From the NCBI GenBank assembly GCA_024236395.1, contig JACKKO010000002.1, positions 62,001 through 126,000 of the forward strand: DNA of 64,000 bases, written 5' to 3'. Every line of letters begins with the position of its first letter. Position 1 is the first letter of the stretch. A program made the position numbers and the translations under genes. The notes beneath the pieces were generated by a model. That model saw only the letters and a list, made by a program, of their open reading frames with translations. It was not told the DNA's origin and searched no databases. This stretch comes from Hyphomicrobiales bacterium (lineage in GTDB: Bacteria; Pseudomonadota; Alphaproteobacteria; Rickettsiales; JACKKO01). Shown piece after piece: positions 17,110-26,159 of this stretch.

Positions 17110-17589
17110 CTAACGTTTGGAGAACTGGAAGCTACGACGTGCCTTGGCACGACCATATTTCTTACGTTCTACCGCACGGCTATCCCGCGTGAGGAACCCG
17201 CCCTGACGCAGCAGCGATTGCAGCGAGGGATCAAAATCTGTCAGTGCACGGCTGATACCCAGGCGAATTGCCCCGGCCTGACCGGAAAGCCCACCCCCTT
17301 TTACCGTGCAGACCACATCAAACTGACCCGCCGTCTTGGTAGCTTCAAACGGCTGATTTACAATCATTTGCAGCACCGGACGTGCCAGGTATTGCTTAAT
17401 TTCCTTTTTATTGATGATGATTTTTCCCCGTCCCGGCTTAATCCAGACGCGCGCAGAAGACTCCTTACGACGCCCGATGGCACTCGCACGGCCCTGTGCA
17501 TCCAGCTTGGGCTTGCGTTGTTCTTCCTTTGCGGCAGGCGCTTCTGCCTTTTTGGCTTCGGCTTTGGCTTCGGTTGGGATATCAATCAT
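17110..17589 (-). CDS. rpsI: 30S ribosomal protein uS9
   Basis: 159 aa. The S9 core starts near residue 35 with '[19 protein letters not shown]' and ends in the family C-terminus '[17 protein letters not shown]', whose terminal SKR reaches the P-site tRNA. The first ~33 residues are an extra Ala/Lys/Glu-rich extension, common in Alphaproteobacteria. It follows rplM by 5 nt, the usual rplM-rpsI operon. Confidence 0.98.
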   Translation of the reverse strand: MIDIPTEAKAEAKKAEAPAAKEEQRKPKLDAQGRASAIGRRKESSARVWIKPGRGKIIINKKEIKQYLARPVLQMIVNQPFEATKTAGQFDVVCTVKGGGLSGQAGAIRLGISRALTDFDPSLQSLLRQGGFLTRDSRAVERKKYGRAKARRSFQFSKR

Positions 17590-17594
17590 ACGTA

Positions 17595-18065
17595 CTACCC
17601 ATTATCTTTACGTGAATTCTTGGAGTTTTTAGAAGCAAAATCAAATGTTTCCGGCTTCTGCGCTTCATGCGGATGCTCCGCAGAGCCATACACATGCAGC
17701 TTTAACATTTGCGCACGCCCCAGCGGACTGCGCGTAATCATACGTTCTACGGCTTTGGTAATCACTCGCTCCGGGTGCTGACCATCCAGCTGCTTACCGG
17801 CAGTGATCTCCTTGATTCCACCCGGGTGCCCAGTATGCCAGAAGAATTTCTTATCTTTCAGCTTGTTACCCGTAAGCGCCACCTTATTGGCGTTAATGAC
17901 CACCACATGGTCGCCACAATCCAGATTAGGAGTATAGGAGGCTTTGTGCTTCCCACGCAGCAGACGGCTGGTTTCCGCCGCCAGACGACCCAAAACGAGG
18001 CCCTCTGCGTCTATAAGCCACCATTTCCGTTCAATTTCGTTCGGTTTAACTGACCGTGTATGCAT
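17595..18065 (-). CDS. rplM: 50S ribosomal protein uL13
   Basis: 156 aa, normal length. Recognised from '[27 protein letters not shown]', '[19 protein letters not shown]' and 'MLPLGR'-type region '[19 protein letters not shown]'. First gene of the rplM-rpsI operon, with a good promoter 31 nt upstream of the ATG. Confidence 0.98.
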   Translation of the reverse strand: MHTRSVKPNEIERKWWLIDAEGLVLGRLAAETSRLLRGKHKASYTPNLDCGDHVVVINANKVALTGNKLKDKKFFWHTGHPGGIKEITAGKQLDGQHPERVITKAVERMITRSPLGRAQMLKLHVYGSAEHPHEAQKPETFDFASKNSKNSRKDNG

Positions 18066-18095
18066 AACTATCTCGCCTGTTAAAAGAGAGGCGGG

Positions 18096-18123
18096 AGTAT
18101 GTCAGAAAATCCCGTGGTGTCAA
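18096..18123 (-). promoter_or_regulatory. Promoter of rplM-rpsI
   Basis: On the minus strand TTGACA (18123-18118), 16-nt spacer, CATACT (18101-18096). The 5' leader would be about 25 nt. Confidence 0.75.
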
Positions 18124-18154
18124 TGGAAAAACACAGCCAGAAAGCAGGGAAATG

Positions 18155-18177
18155 ACAGGGGGGCGACATCCCCCTGT
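18155..18177 (-). terminator. Terminator-like GC hairpin after the small gene at 18189
   Basis: ACAGGGGG, a 7-nt loop and CCCCCTGT form a perfect 8-bp stem 11 nt after the upstream stop codon. There is only a short T stretch after it, so termination may be inefficient. Confidence 0.45.
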
Positions 18178-18188
18178 ACCACCACCAC

Positions 18189-18413
18189 CTAAATATGGGA
18201 TGTCATACGCATGTATTGCCCGGAAATTTCCTCAAATTCAGCAGGTTCCAGCCAAGGAAGCTGCTTCCCAGGATTATCAAATTCGTTCAAATAAATGAAT
18301 TTATCGCCCGTGGTTTTAAAATAAAGCTTTCCCGGCTCCAACTGAATCGCCTCACCCCGGTTTGTTTTCCCATGATACGCGGAAGTACATTCAAACACAG
18401 CATCGGGACGCAT
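18189..18413 (-). CDS. Small conserved-looking hypothetical protein
   Basis: 74 aa, soluble, acidic, with no signal peptide or transmembrane segment. I do not recognise the family. The sequence looks like a small beta-rich domain (ending in EFEEISGQYMRMTSHI). ATG 18413 is chosen because AAAGGAG lies just before it; the open frame continues upstream into the bdhA stop region without another good site. It follows bdhA closely, so it is probably in the same transcript. Confidence 0.6.
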   Translation of the reverse strand: MRPDAVFECTSAYHGKTNRGEAIQLEPGKLYFKTTGDKFIYLNEFDNPGKQLPWLEPAEFEEISGQYMRMTSHI

Positions 18414-18444
18414 ACTTTTCTCCTTTGCAATAGTTAGGGTTTGA

Positions 18445-19233
18445 TTATTGGGCAGACCACCCGCCATCCATGGGCAGGGCTACACCTGTCATTGTTTTAG
18501 CAGCATCACTGCACAGAAAACATACCAGCGCAGCAACATCAGCCACTTCAACAAACTGCTTCACCGCATGGTTCTTGAGCAGCACTTTCTCAATCACTTC
18601 GGCTTCGGAAATCCCATGCGTTTTTGCCTGATCGGGGATTTGCTTCTCTACCAGCGGCGTACGCACATACCCAGGGCAAATAGCATTGCACGTCACCCCG
18701 GCCTCGGCCAGATCCAGCGCCACCACTTTCGTCAACCCCAGAATCCCGTGTTTAGCCGCTACATACGCCACCTTATACGCCGAGGCCACCAGCCCATGCA
18801 CCGAGGCAATATTGATAATCCGCCCCCAGCCTTTCTGACGCATCCCCGGCGCCACGGCCTTCACGGTATGAAATGCAGAGGAAAGATTAATGGCCATGAT
18901 GGCATCCCATTTTTCCTCCGGGAATTCATCCACCGGCGCTACGTGCTGGATACCCGCATTATTCACCAGCACATCCACACCGCCCAGCTGCTTTTCCGCC
19001 TCTTCCACCATGGCGTGTATGGCAGCAGGGTTACGCATATCCGCCCCACTATAGAGCGCTTTGATACCATACTGCTTTTCCAACCCGGAACGCTGTACCT
19101 CAATGGCCGCAGCATCACCAAAACCATTAAGCATGATATGGCAACCCTCACGCGCCAGTGCTTCGGCGACCCCCTGCCCGATTCCACTGGTGGAACCTGT
19201 TACCAGTGCGGTTTTACCTTTTAATAGCGCCAT
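18445..19233 (-). CDS. bdhA: D-3-hydroxybutyrate dehydrogenase
   Basis: 262-aa short-chain dehydrogenase. Interconverts 3-hydroxybutyrate and acetoacetate with NAD; used in ketone-body or polyhydroxybutyrate metabolism. TGSTSGIGQG is the cofactor loop (residues 12-21), NNAGIQH follows, the catalytic Ser lies in 'INIASVHG' and Tyr/Lys in 'YVAAKHG'. Also the family C-terminus 'GVALPMDGGWSAQ'. I see no phasin or PHB synthase gene nearby. Confidence 0.93.
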   Translation of the reverse strand: MALLKGKTALVTGSTSGIGQGVAEALAREGCHIMLNGFGDAAAIEVQRSGLEKQYGIKALYSGADMRNPAAIHAMVEEAEKQLGGVDVLVNNAGIQHVAPVDEFPEEKWDAIMAINLSSAFHTVKAVAPGMRQKGWGRIINIASVHGLVASAYKVAYVAAKHGILGLTKVVALDLAEAGVTCNAICPGYVRTPLVEKQIPDQAKTHGISEAEVIEKVLLKNHAVKQFVEVADVAALVCFLCSDAAKTMTGVALPMDGGWSAQ

Positions 19234-19236
19234 TGT

Positions 19237-19638
19237 TTATTCACCCTCTTCGCTATCATCGTCATCCGATTGCCCTGCGGCGTTGTGATGCTTTTGCATG
19301 ATGGCTCTATTCTCTTGCTTCAGGGCGCGAATTTCTTCCTTTAGCGTATTAAGTTCGGCGCGCTTAGCTTCGATTTGTTTCTGATTGGCGTTAATGCTGG
19401 CCTGCGCATCGGCTGGTAACTGGGAGACTTTTTCTTCCCAGCGCTTCTTACGTTCAGCGCGTTCTTCCTCGGAGATATTGGTCAGACGGCGACGACGTTC
19501 CTTCACGCGCTCCATATAACCTGGCCCTTCCTTCACAGCCTCCGCACGCCCGGAGCGCCCTTCCGCCAGCACCGGCGTGGAAACCGTATAAACCCCTAAT
19601 AACGCCGTCAGAAATAGTATATAAAAACGTGTACGCAT
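19237..19638 (-). CDS. Secreted coiled-coil protein of unknown function
   Basis: 133 aa. A signal peptide (residues 1-24, cleavage near VLA-EG) precedes a charged Arg/Glu-rich helical region and an acidic tail DDDDSEEGE. The pattern of 'ERVKERRRRLTNISEEERAER' and later Gln/Lys heptads suggests a periplasmic coiled coil. ATG 19638 has AAGGGGG before it, so the longer frame is rejected. It is directly upstream of bdhA (3 nt). No known function. Confidence 0.65.
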   Translation of the reverse strand: MRTRFYILFLTALLGVYTVSTPVLAEGRSGRAEAVKEGPGYMERVKERRRRLTNISEEERAERKKRWEEKVSQLPADAQASINANQKQIEAKRAELNTLKEEIRALKQENRAIMQKHHNAAGQSDDDDSEEGE

Positions 19639-19777
19639 AAAACCCCCTTCATTCACCTTCTTTCGCGCTGTTATACCACAGAACCTTTTGCTTTTCATGC
19701 AAAAATAGTTCGTTATCACTACTGCACCATCTCTTAAATATCCTTTTCTGAAATGCGGTTAAGACAAATAGCAATTT

Positions 19778-19809
19778 TTAACAATCTATTAACCATCTTA
19801 TACTATACT
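19778..19809 (+). promoter_or_regulatory. CtrA-box-type promoter of the gene at 19852
   Basis: TTAA (19778-19781), 7 nt, TTAACC (19789-19794), 11 nt counted from the second TTAA, TATACT (19804-19809), then 42 nt to the ATG. It is a perfect CtrA consensus box over the -35 position. Geometry identical to the virB3 promoter and to 33951-33982. Confidence 0.65.
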
Positions 19810-19851
19810 ATAAAACGATATTCCTTAAATAGATAGGTATAGAGTTACCGC

Positions 19852-20853
19852 ATGAAAGAACAAACGTCTGCGTTAAACAACATAGAAAATTTTAATGACA
19901 TAACACAAAAAACTGACCAGCTGGAAATGCTGGACCTGAATACTGTTTTTGAAAATGCCAGACGCAATCCGCAAGACAACACTGCGAAGCTAGCAAAAGA
20001 AAATGCAATTACATTACTGACCAAAATTCATGGTGGCATGTACAGCAAGACCTTCCCCATCCCGGAAGAACAAGAAGACCTGGGGGACTGACTAAATCGG
20101 CTGGAAACCGGCTGGAAAGAAAGTGGGGAAAACCAGATTTTCCACGTTATGGGGGAAAACCTCAATGACCCAGAAAAGGCGAAGGTCATCGGCTTTGAAG
20201 TGACCTCTTATTTCCCGGAATCCAAGGCTGGACTGGTCAATTACGTCATCAAGAATGAAGAATACAAAAAGGGCAATGCAAATGGCAACCCAAACTATCA
20301 GGCTCTACCCATGATGGAACATGCTGTAGCATATCTAGAAGAGATTACCAAGCAACAGTTTGGCAGTGATATTAAGGTTATTCTCTGGGAAAGCAACGAT
20401 CCAGCAAAAATTCAGTGGAATCCTCAGAGCCCTGATCTCACTGTAGACGTTATGGCTCCTGCACGCCGTATTCAGTTGGTGGAAGAGAAATTCGGCTTCG
20501 TACGCGTCAATATGGACTATGTACAAGGGGATATTAGCGGGCCGGACAATTATGCTAAGGCAGAATGCAGTGATCTGATTCTTTATATTTGCAAAAACAG
20601 TGATGGTAAAATCCCAACAGATGATCTGGCCCAAACCCTTAAAGCTTACCTGATTGAATTCAATAGGCATTTTAATGACGGCAAATCATTGAAAACATCA
20701 GAAGGCAAACAGATGATGACACAGGTAGAAGAAATGATACATGGCGAGCGCCCTGTACTCGTTGAGAAGCCCGCCCCGGCTCGCATTATTCCGTCAAACA
20801 CAGACATTTGTCTCTCTGAGCAATCAGCCAAACGGGCAAGCGTAGGAAGATGA
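19852..20853 (+). pseudogene. Unknown gene interrupted by one in-frame TGA (two segments, 19852-20091 and 20149-20853)
   Basis: A single reading frame of 333 sense codons plus stop is interrupted once, by TGA at 20089-20091. The 79-aa N-terminal segment is Asn/Thr/Lys-rich and soluble. After the TGA the frame stays open (LNRLETGWKESGENQIF) and the first ATG is at 20149, giving a 234-aa segment. The C-terminal part has a basic, Pro-rich tail (PVLVEKPAPARIIPS). No domain is recognised. Either the gene is disrupted, or it makes two proteins, or the TGA is read through: TGAC is a weak stop context. No good ribosome-binding site precedes ATG 20149. Neighbouring genes use TGA as a stop. Confidence 0.6.
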
Positions 20854-21074
20854 CATCCTGGACCACAAAAATACTGAAACAACACGATGGCATCACCTAT
20901 CTGGAATGCCATTATTCGGATAATCGCATCGCCTATTTCGTGATGAGAATTTCCACCGATAAAAAGGAAGCATTTCATCAGGCATTACAATCTGGAAAAG
21001 AAATTCACCTTGACAATTATGGCAAGGTGCTGGATCCCGGCTGGGGACCACTCCCCAGAAATTATAGGGCTTAA
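20850..21074 (+). CDS. Small hypothetical protein translationally coupled to the split gene
   Basis: 74 aa, soluble, no signal peptide. Its ATG overlaps the previous stop (ATGA, 20850-20853), so the two are one operon. The tight coupling argues that the upstream frame is, or was recently, translated to its end. I do not recognise the family. Confidence 0.6.
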   Translation: MTSWTTKILKQHDGITYLECHYSDNRIAYFVMRISTDKKEAFHQALQSGKEIHLDNYGKVLDPGWGPLPRNYRA

Positions 21075-21088
21075 TCATTGAACGATCA

Positions 21089-21129
21089 CACCATTTATTC
21101 TATCCCCTTCGAGGATAGAATAAATGGTG
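21089..21129. repeat. Perfect 17-bp inverted repeat overlapping the tRNA-Arg 3' end
   Basis: CACCATTTATTCTATCC (21089-21105), a 7-nt loop and its exact reverse complement (21113-21129). The right arm includes the CCA end and discriminator of tRNA-Arg. There is no T run on either side, so it is not a standard terminator. It may block or guide 3' processing, or be the trace of an element inserted at the tRNA. Confidence 0.85.
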
Positions 21130-21201
21130 CGCCCGGCAGGATTCGAACCTGCGACCCACAGCTTAGAAGGCTGTTGCTCTATCCAGCTGAGCTACGGGCG
21201 C
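21125..21201 (-). tRNA. tRNA-Arg (anticodon TCT)
   Basis: 77 nt including an encoded CCA. Acceptor stem GCGCCCG/CGGGCGC, D-loop segment TAGCTCAGCTGGATAGAGC, anticodon stem ACAGC/GCTGT around loop CTTCTAA, and T-arm GGTTCGAATCC. The TCT anticodon reads AGA and AGG. Confidence 0.97.
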
Positions 21202-21248
21202 CCAAAAACAGCTTGAATAAAAAAGAGACTATACGCACGGAACCCGGC

Positions 21249-21563
21249 CTATGGCAACGGATTTAAGACCACCACTTCATCCTTACTGACACGATTCAGC
21301 TGCAGGCGTGCCTGTTCATCCAGCAAATCCTTATCCAGCCCCTTGGAAAGCATAAAAACCCGGTGTTCCAGTTTCATGCGCTCCAGCTGCACTTCGTCCA
21401 GGGTTTTACGGGTCTGCTCCACCTCCCCGGCCAGCTGGAACATATTCAGGATACCATTGCGGCCACTGACAACATGATACGAAAAGTAGCAAAGGGTCGC
21501 CGTAAAAATAAAGGCGGATCCGAGCCTAACAAATTTTTTCTTTCTGGAAGAAGGTCTTGCCAT
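21249..21563 (-). CDS. ftsB: FtsB-like septum formation initiator (DivIC family)
   Basis: 104 aa with one transmembrane helix (residues about 14-32), the short motif 'SGRNGILNMFQL' right after it, then a heptad coiled coil (about 45-75). This is the layout of FtsB, which links FtsL and FtsQ in the divisome. It lies after eno in the same direction, a common alphaproteobacterial neighbourhood. The 109 nt between the two hold no gene that I can see. Confidence 0.88.
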   Translation of the reverse strand: MARPSSRKKKFVRLGSAFIFTATLCYFSYHVVSGRNGILNMFQLAGEVEQTRKTLDEVQLERMKLEHRVFMLSKGLDKDLLDEQARLQLNRVSKDEVVVLNPLP

Positions 21564-21672
21564 GAGCTTACCTGCCCACTTATTCCTACATGTGTTTCAA
21601 GAGATTATCGTGCGATTCTACACTATTCTCCCTCTCTCCGCAACGGGGATAGAAAAAATAGTGTCTCGCCGA

Positions 21673-22983
<1,311 letters not shown>

Positions 22984-22985
22984 TT

Positions 22986-23012
22986 AACGTGCCTGTAGAT
23001 AACAGGCACGTT
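22986..23012 (-). terminator. Perfect 10-bp hairpin between the BON-protein gene and eno
   Basis: AACGTGCCTG, a 7-nt loop, CAGGCACGTT. It follows the BON-protein stop by 23 nt and precedes eno by 29 nt. No T run follows on either strand, so termination is uncertain; it could also shape the eno leader. Confidence 0.45.
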
Positions 23013-23035
23013 GCGACTTGCCAAGCCAAAAACGC

Positions 23036-23632
23036 TTATCGGTCTGTACGTTCCATGTAATAGGTACGCATGTGGCTGACAACACGTTGCACCCCTTTCA
23101 CCCGGCTGGCGATATCCGCCACTTCCTGCAACTCTGCCCGGTCTTTAGTAATGCCAAGCAAATAGACGACACCATTAACCGTTTCTACCGTGTAATTAAT
23201 AGAGCGCAAATGCTTGGCCAATGCCAAACGGCTTTTTACCTGTGCAGTAATAAAAACGTCTTTGGCATAATCAACGACACTGCTCTTATCCGTCACCTGA
23301 ATTTCATTAATCACCGCACGTACACCTGGTGCTTTCCATGCCAGTTTCGCAGCTTCTACTCTGGTTTCCGGCTTTCTTACCGCTCCGGTCAGCAATACTT
23401 TTCCTTCCTGCACGGTCACATCCACTCTCTGAAACAGTTCATTCAGGTCTTTTTGAATGAAGGCGGAATTAATGTGGGCAGAAATCGTGGCATCATCAAT
23501 GGCATTGCCAATGGTACGCTCCTGCGCCACGGCATACGCCGTAGAGGTTGCCCCGCTGATCATCACCGGCGTAGTACAGGCCTGTGCCACCAATGCTACC
23601 AGACACACCATCCCTAAATAACGTATATTCAT
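23036..23632 (-). CDS. BON-domain outer-membrane lipoprotein, DolP/YraP-like
   Basis: 198 aa with lipobox VAQAC (Cys19) and two BON domains: about residues 45-110 ('SAHINSAFIQKDLNELFQRVDV...VLLTGAVRKPETR') and 120-185 ('ITAQVKSRLALAKHLRSINYTVETVNGVVYLLGI'). E. coli DolP (YraP) has this layout and helps keep the outer membrane intact. The ATG at 23632 overlaps the yraN stop. In E. coli dolP also lies in the rsmI-lpoA-yraN cluster, so the neighbourhood supports the call. Confidence 0.88.
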   Translation of the reverse strand: MNIRYLGMVCLVALVAQACTTPVMISGATSTAYAVAQERTIGNAIDDATISAHINSAFIQKDLNELFQRVDVTVQEGKVLLTGAVRKPETRVEAAKLAWKAPGVRAVINEIQVTDKSSVVDYAKDVFITAQVKSRLALAKHLRSINYTVETVNGVVYLLGITKDRAELQEVADIASRVKGVQRVVSHMRTYYMERTDR

Positions 23633-24024
23633 TGCGTTTCCTCCATCCATGCATTGCGATAGAAGCGTGGCCAGCACCAGGGCCGTACCACCACTAAATC
23701 AAACCGGACATTAAAGGTAGCAAATTCAGGATGCTTTGCAATGTACATCGCTGCGGCACGACTGATTCGCCGGCGTTGCGTTGCTGAAAGTGGCAATTCC
23801 GCCGCGTCTTCGCTTCTATGCCTGGTTTTGACTTCCACGAATATAATCGTCCGTCCCCGGAAGGCAATCATATCCACTTCCCCAACCGGGCAACGATAAC
23901 GCCGCGCACGAATATGGTAGCCTTTCAGAAGCAGAAGAAGCAACACTACCCACTCACCCAATATACCCAACAGGTAGGCGGCCTGCCGCTTTTCTTTATA
24001 ATATTGTTTAGGCTTTCCCGGCAT
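23629..24024 (-). CDS. yraN: YraN family (UPF0102) endonuclease-fold protein
   Basis: 131 aa. The restriction-endonuclease-like core is visible: 'GEVDMIAFRGRTIIFVEVKTR' with Glu, Asp and the ExK pair (residues about 48-68). In this copy the region before it (LGEWVVLLLLLLKGY) is unusually Leu-rich. Biochemical role not firmly known; linked to DNA processing. It overlaps rsmI by 17 nt. Confidence 0.9.
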   Translation of the reverse strand: MPGKPKQYYKEKRQAAYLLGILGEWVVLLLLLLKGYHIRARRYRCPVGEVDMIAFRGRTIIFVEVKTRHRSEDAAELPLSATQRRRISRAAAMYIAKHPEFATFNVRFDLVVVRPWCWPRFYRNAWMEETQ

Positions 24025-24904
24025 CCTTCAGACTTAGTGCCAGAGTGTATACACGGTTGCGGGGACAGCCGGACTGCTTTGTCAGCAATGCCACCGCTTC
24101 CTTCACGGATTCACCGCTTTTTATAAGGGTTTCCAACTGCGCTACCAGCTGCGCATCAGACACCTCACTTTGTGGCGGCGGTGGGGCAACCAACACTACG
24201 CACTCCCCTTTTTCAGGAATATCCCCAGCCTCAAGCTGTGCTATCAATGCTCCTGCTGTACCACGCACAAACGATTCATACTGCTTGGTCATTTCCCGTG
24301 CCAATATCAGTTGCCGATCCCCCATCATCTCGCCAATAGCAGTGAATAAATTCTTCAGACGGCTGGCACGCTCATAAAACACCAGCGTTCCCGGAATACT
24401 CTGGTAGGATTGCAATGTATCACGAAGCGCCTTGGCTTTTGTGGGCAGAAAACCGGCAAAGAAACTGGGTACAGCAGGCATACCCGAAGCAGAAAGTGCT
24501 ACCACCAGCGCTGATGCCCCAGGGATTGGATAGACCGGAATACCCTCTGCATGGGCGGCTTCCACAATATCCGCACCAGGATCAGACATGAGTGGTGTCC
24601 CTGCATCGGAAACCAGCGCCACCGCCTTCCCAGCCCGGAGTAATGCTAATACCCCCTCCCGTTGCTGCACCGCATTATGTTCATGATAGGCCCGCATAGG
24701 TGGGTTCAGCCCATAATGCGAGAGCAGTTTACGCGTCACCCGTGTATCTTCACATAACAGCATATCCGCATGTTCCAGCACTTCCAATGCACGCAGGGTG
24801 ATATCTTTCAGGTTGCCAATGGGGGTGGCTACACTATATAGCCCTCCCTTTAATCCAGCAGGAAGTTTACTTGTGTATATTTGTTGAGTAGTATCTGACG
24901 TCAT
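24008..24904 (-). CDS. rsmI: 16S rRNA 2'-O-ribose C1402 methyltransferase
   Basis: 298 aa. Methylates the ribose of C1402 in the decoding centre using SAM. Signature 'LYSVATPIGNLKDITLRALEVL' (residues about 22-43), 'CEDTRVTRKLL', 'YHEHN' and 'VALVSDAGTPLMSDPG'. Its ATG is only 21 bp from the ATG of the divergent lipoprotein gene, so their promoters must overlap coding sequence or lie inside each other's 5' ends. Confidence 0.97.
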   Translation of the reverse strand: MTSDTTQQIYTSKLPAGLKGGLYSVATPIGNLKDITLRALEVLEHADMLLCEDTRVTRKLLSHYGLNPPMRAYHEHNAVQQREGVLALLRAGKAVALVSDAGTPLMSDPGADIVEAAHAEGIPVYPIPGASALVVALSASGMPAVPSFFAGFLPTKAKALRDTLQSYQSIPGTLVFYERASRLKNLFTAIGEMMGDRQLILAREMTKQYESFVRGTAGALIAQLEAGDIPEKGECVVLVAPPPPQSEVSDAQLVAQLETLIKSGESVKEAVALLTKQSGCPRNRVYTLALSLKDAGKA

Positions 24905-24925
24905 TGATTTTTGGAGTATCTAAGA

Positions 24926-26155
24926 ATGCGTTTTGTTTCCAGACTGTGTCTTGCCCTGACAGCTATACTTGTTCTGACACAATGTAGTCAAATTTCTTTA
25001 TTTTCAGAAAGACTCGCCACCAGTAGTTCTGACCATGACAATACTTGGAAACTCTATCCCGAAGGCGATGCTCCGGAATCGCCTCCGTTTATTTCCGAAG
25101 AAGGTACGCCGGCACTCTCGCCACAGGGATCTGTCAAAGTGGGTCTGCTATTACCGCTCTCTGGTGATAACGCTGCCGTGGGTAAAAGCCTGCAGCAAGC
25201 CGCCGAGCTGGCTCTCTTCCAGACCGGAGCACGTAATCTACGCCTGCTTCCATTTGATACGGAAGGTACCCCGGATGGGGGAAGAAAAGCCGCACAGGAA
25301 GCTGTTTCTGAAGACGTCGCGGTGATTCTTGGCCCGCTCTTTAGCCAGGTTGCAGAGACTGTTGCTCCTATTGCCGGACTGCATCAAATTCCCGTACTAA
25401 GTTTTTCCAATAATCGCTCACTGGAGGGCAAAGGTATTTTCTTATTAGGCTTCAACCCGGAAGAACAGGCTACCCGTATTACCAAGTTTGCTTATGAACA
25501 GGGATACCGCTCCTACTCTGTCCTTGCGCCAGAAAATACTTATGGCCATATGATGGTGGATACGATGGCCACTGCACTCGCTCCTAAAGACATAGGGGTA
25601 CGTGATGCACAATACTATAAGAATATGGGCGCAGACCTCTCGGAAAGCATTATAGGTATCGTTAAGCTTTCACGAAAACTATATGATGAAGGCACCCCGG
25701 AAGCCCTATTTATCCCGGAAGGTGGACAAGCATTATTCTCGATTGCCTCGCGTCTGAGCGGAAAGGGCATAGTTAGCAGTCATCTGCAACTCATTGGTAG
25801 CGGCCAGTGGGATGATGAGGCCGTATTGCGCCACCCCAAATTGCAGGGCGGGTGGTTTGCTACCTCCGATATCAGTGCCCGCGATTTCTTTGAACAGACC
25901 TATCGTGATATCTATAAGGAAACCCCACCACGCATTGCCAGCCTTGCCTATGATGCCGTAGCATTATGTGCTGCACTGGCAAAAGCAGGAGAGCCTTTTA
26001 CAGACGCATCGATTCGTAACCCTCGCGGCTTTTCAGGGATCAATGGCGCATTCCGCTTCAGTGGCTCCGATATTGCAGAACGCCTGCTGGCCGTGGTAGA
26101 GGTTACGCAAAATGGGTTACGCACACTGGATCCAGCACCCAACCAGTTTGATTAG
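24926..26155 (+). CDS. LpoA-like penicillin-binding-protein activator (periplasmic-binding-protein fold lipoprotein)
   Basis: 409 aa from ATG 24926 (TTGGAG 9 nt before). Signal with lipobox LTQC. From about residue 70 it has a type I periplasmic-binding-protein fold: 'KVGLLLPLSGDNAAVGKSLQQAAELAL', 'VILGPLFSQVAETVAPIA', 'VPVLSFSNNRS'-like stretch. This resembles the C-terminal domain of LpoA, the outer-membrane activator of PBP1A; the TPR domain of E. coli LpoA is missing, as is usual in Alphaproteobacteria. The rsmI-lpoA-yraN-dolP neighbourhood supports this. Confidence 0.85.
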   Translation: MRFVSRLCLALTAILVLTQCSQISLFSERLATSSSDHDNTWKLYPEGDAPESPPFISEEGTPALSPQGSVKVGLLLPLSGDNAAVGKSLQQAAELALFQTGARNLRLLPFDTEGTPDGGRKAAQEAVSEDVAVILGPLFSQVAETVAPIAGLHQIPVLSFSNNRSLEGKGIFLLGFNPEEQATRITKFAYEQGYRSYSVLAPENTYGHMMVDTMATALAPKDIGVRDAQYYKNMGADLSESIIGIVKLSRKLYDEGTPEALFIPEGGQALFSIASRLSGKGIVSSHLQLIGSGQWDDEAVLRHPKLQGGWFATSDISARDFFEQTYRDIYKETPPRIASLAYDAVALCAALAKAGEPFTDASIRNPRGFSGINGAFRFSGSDIAERLLAVVEVTQNGLRTLDPAPNQFD

Positions 26156-26159
26156 ATAG

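Noticed and set aside
16678..17781. 367-codon open frame on the plus strand
   Set aside because: Antisense to argC, rpsI and rplM; no protein-like features.
20089..20091. TGA read as tryptophan genome-wide (genetic code 4)
   Set aside because: Many intact genes here (for example thrB, cheR) end in TGA exactly at overlaps with the next start.
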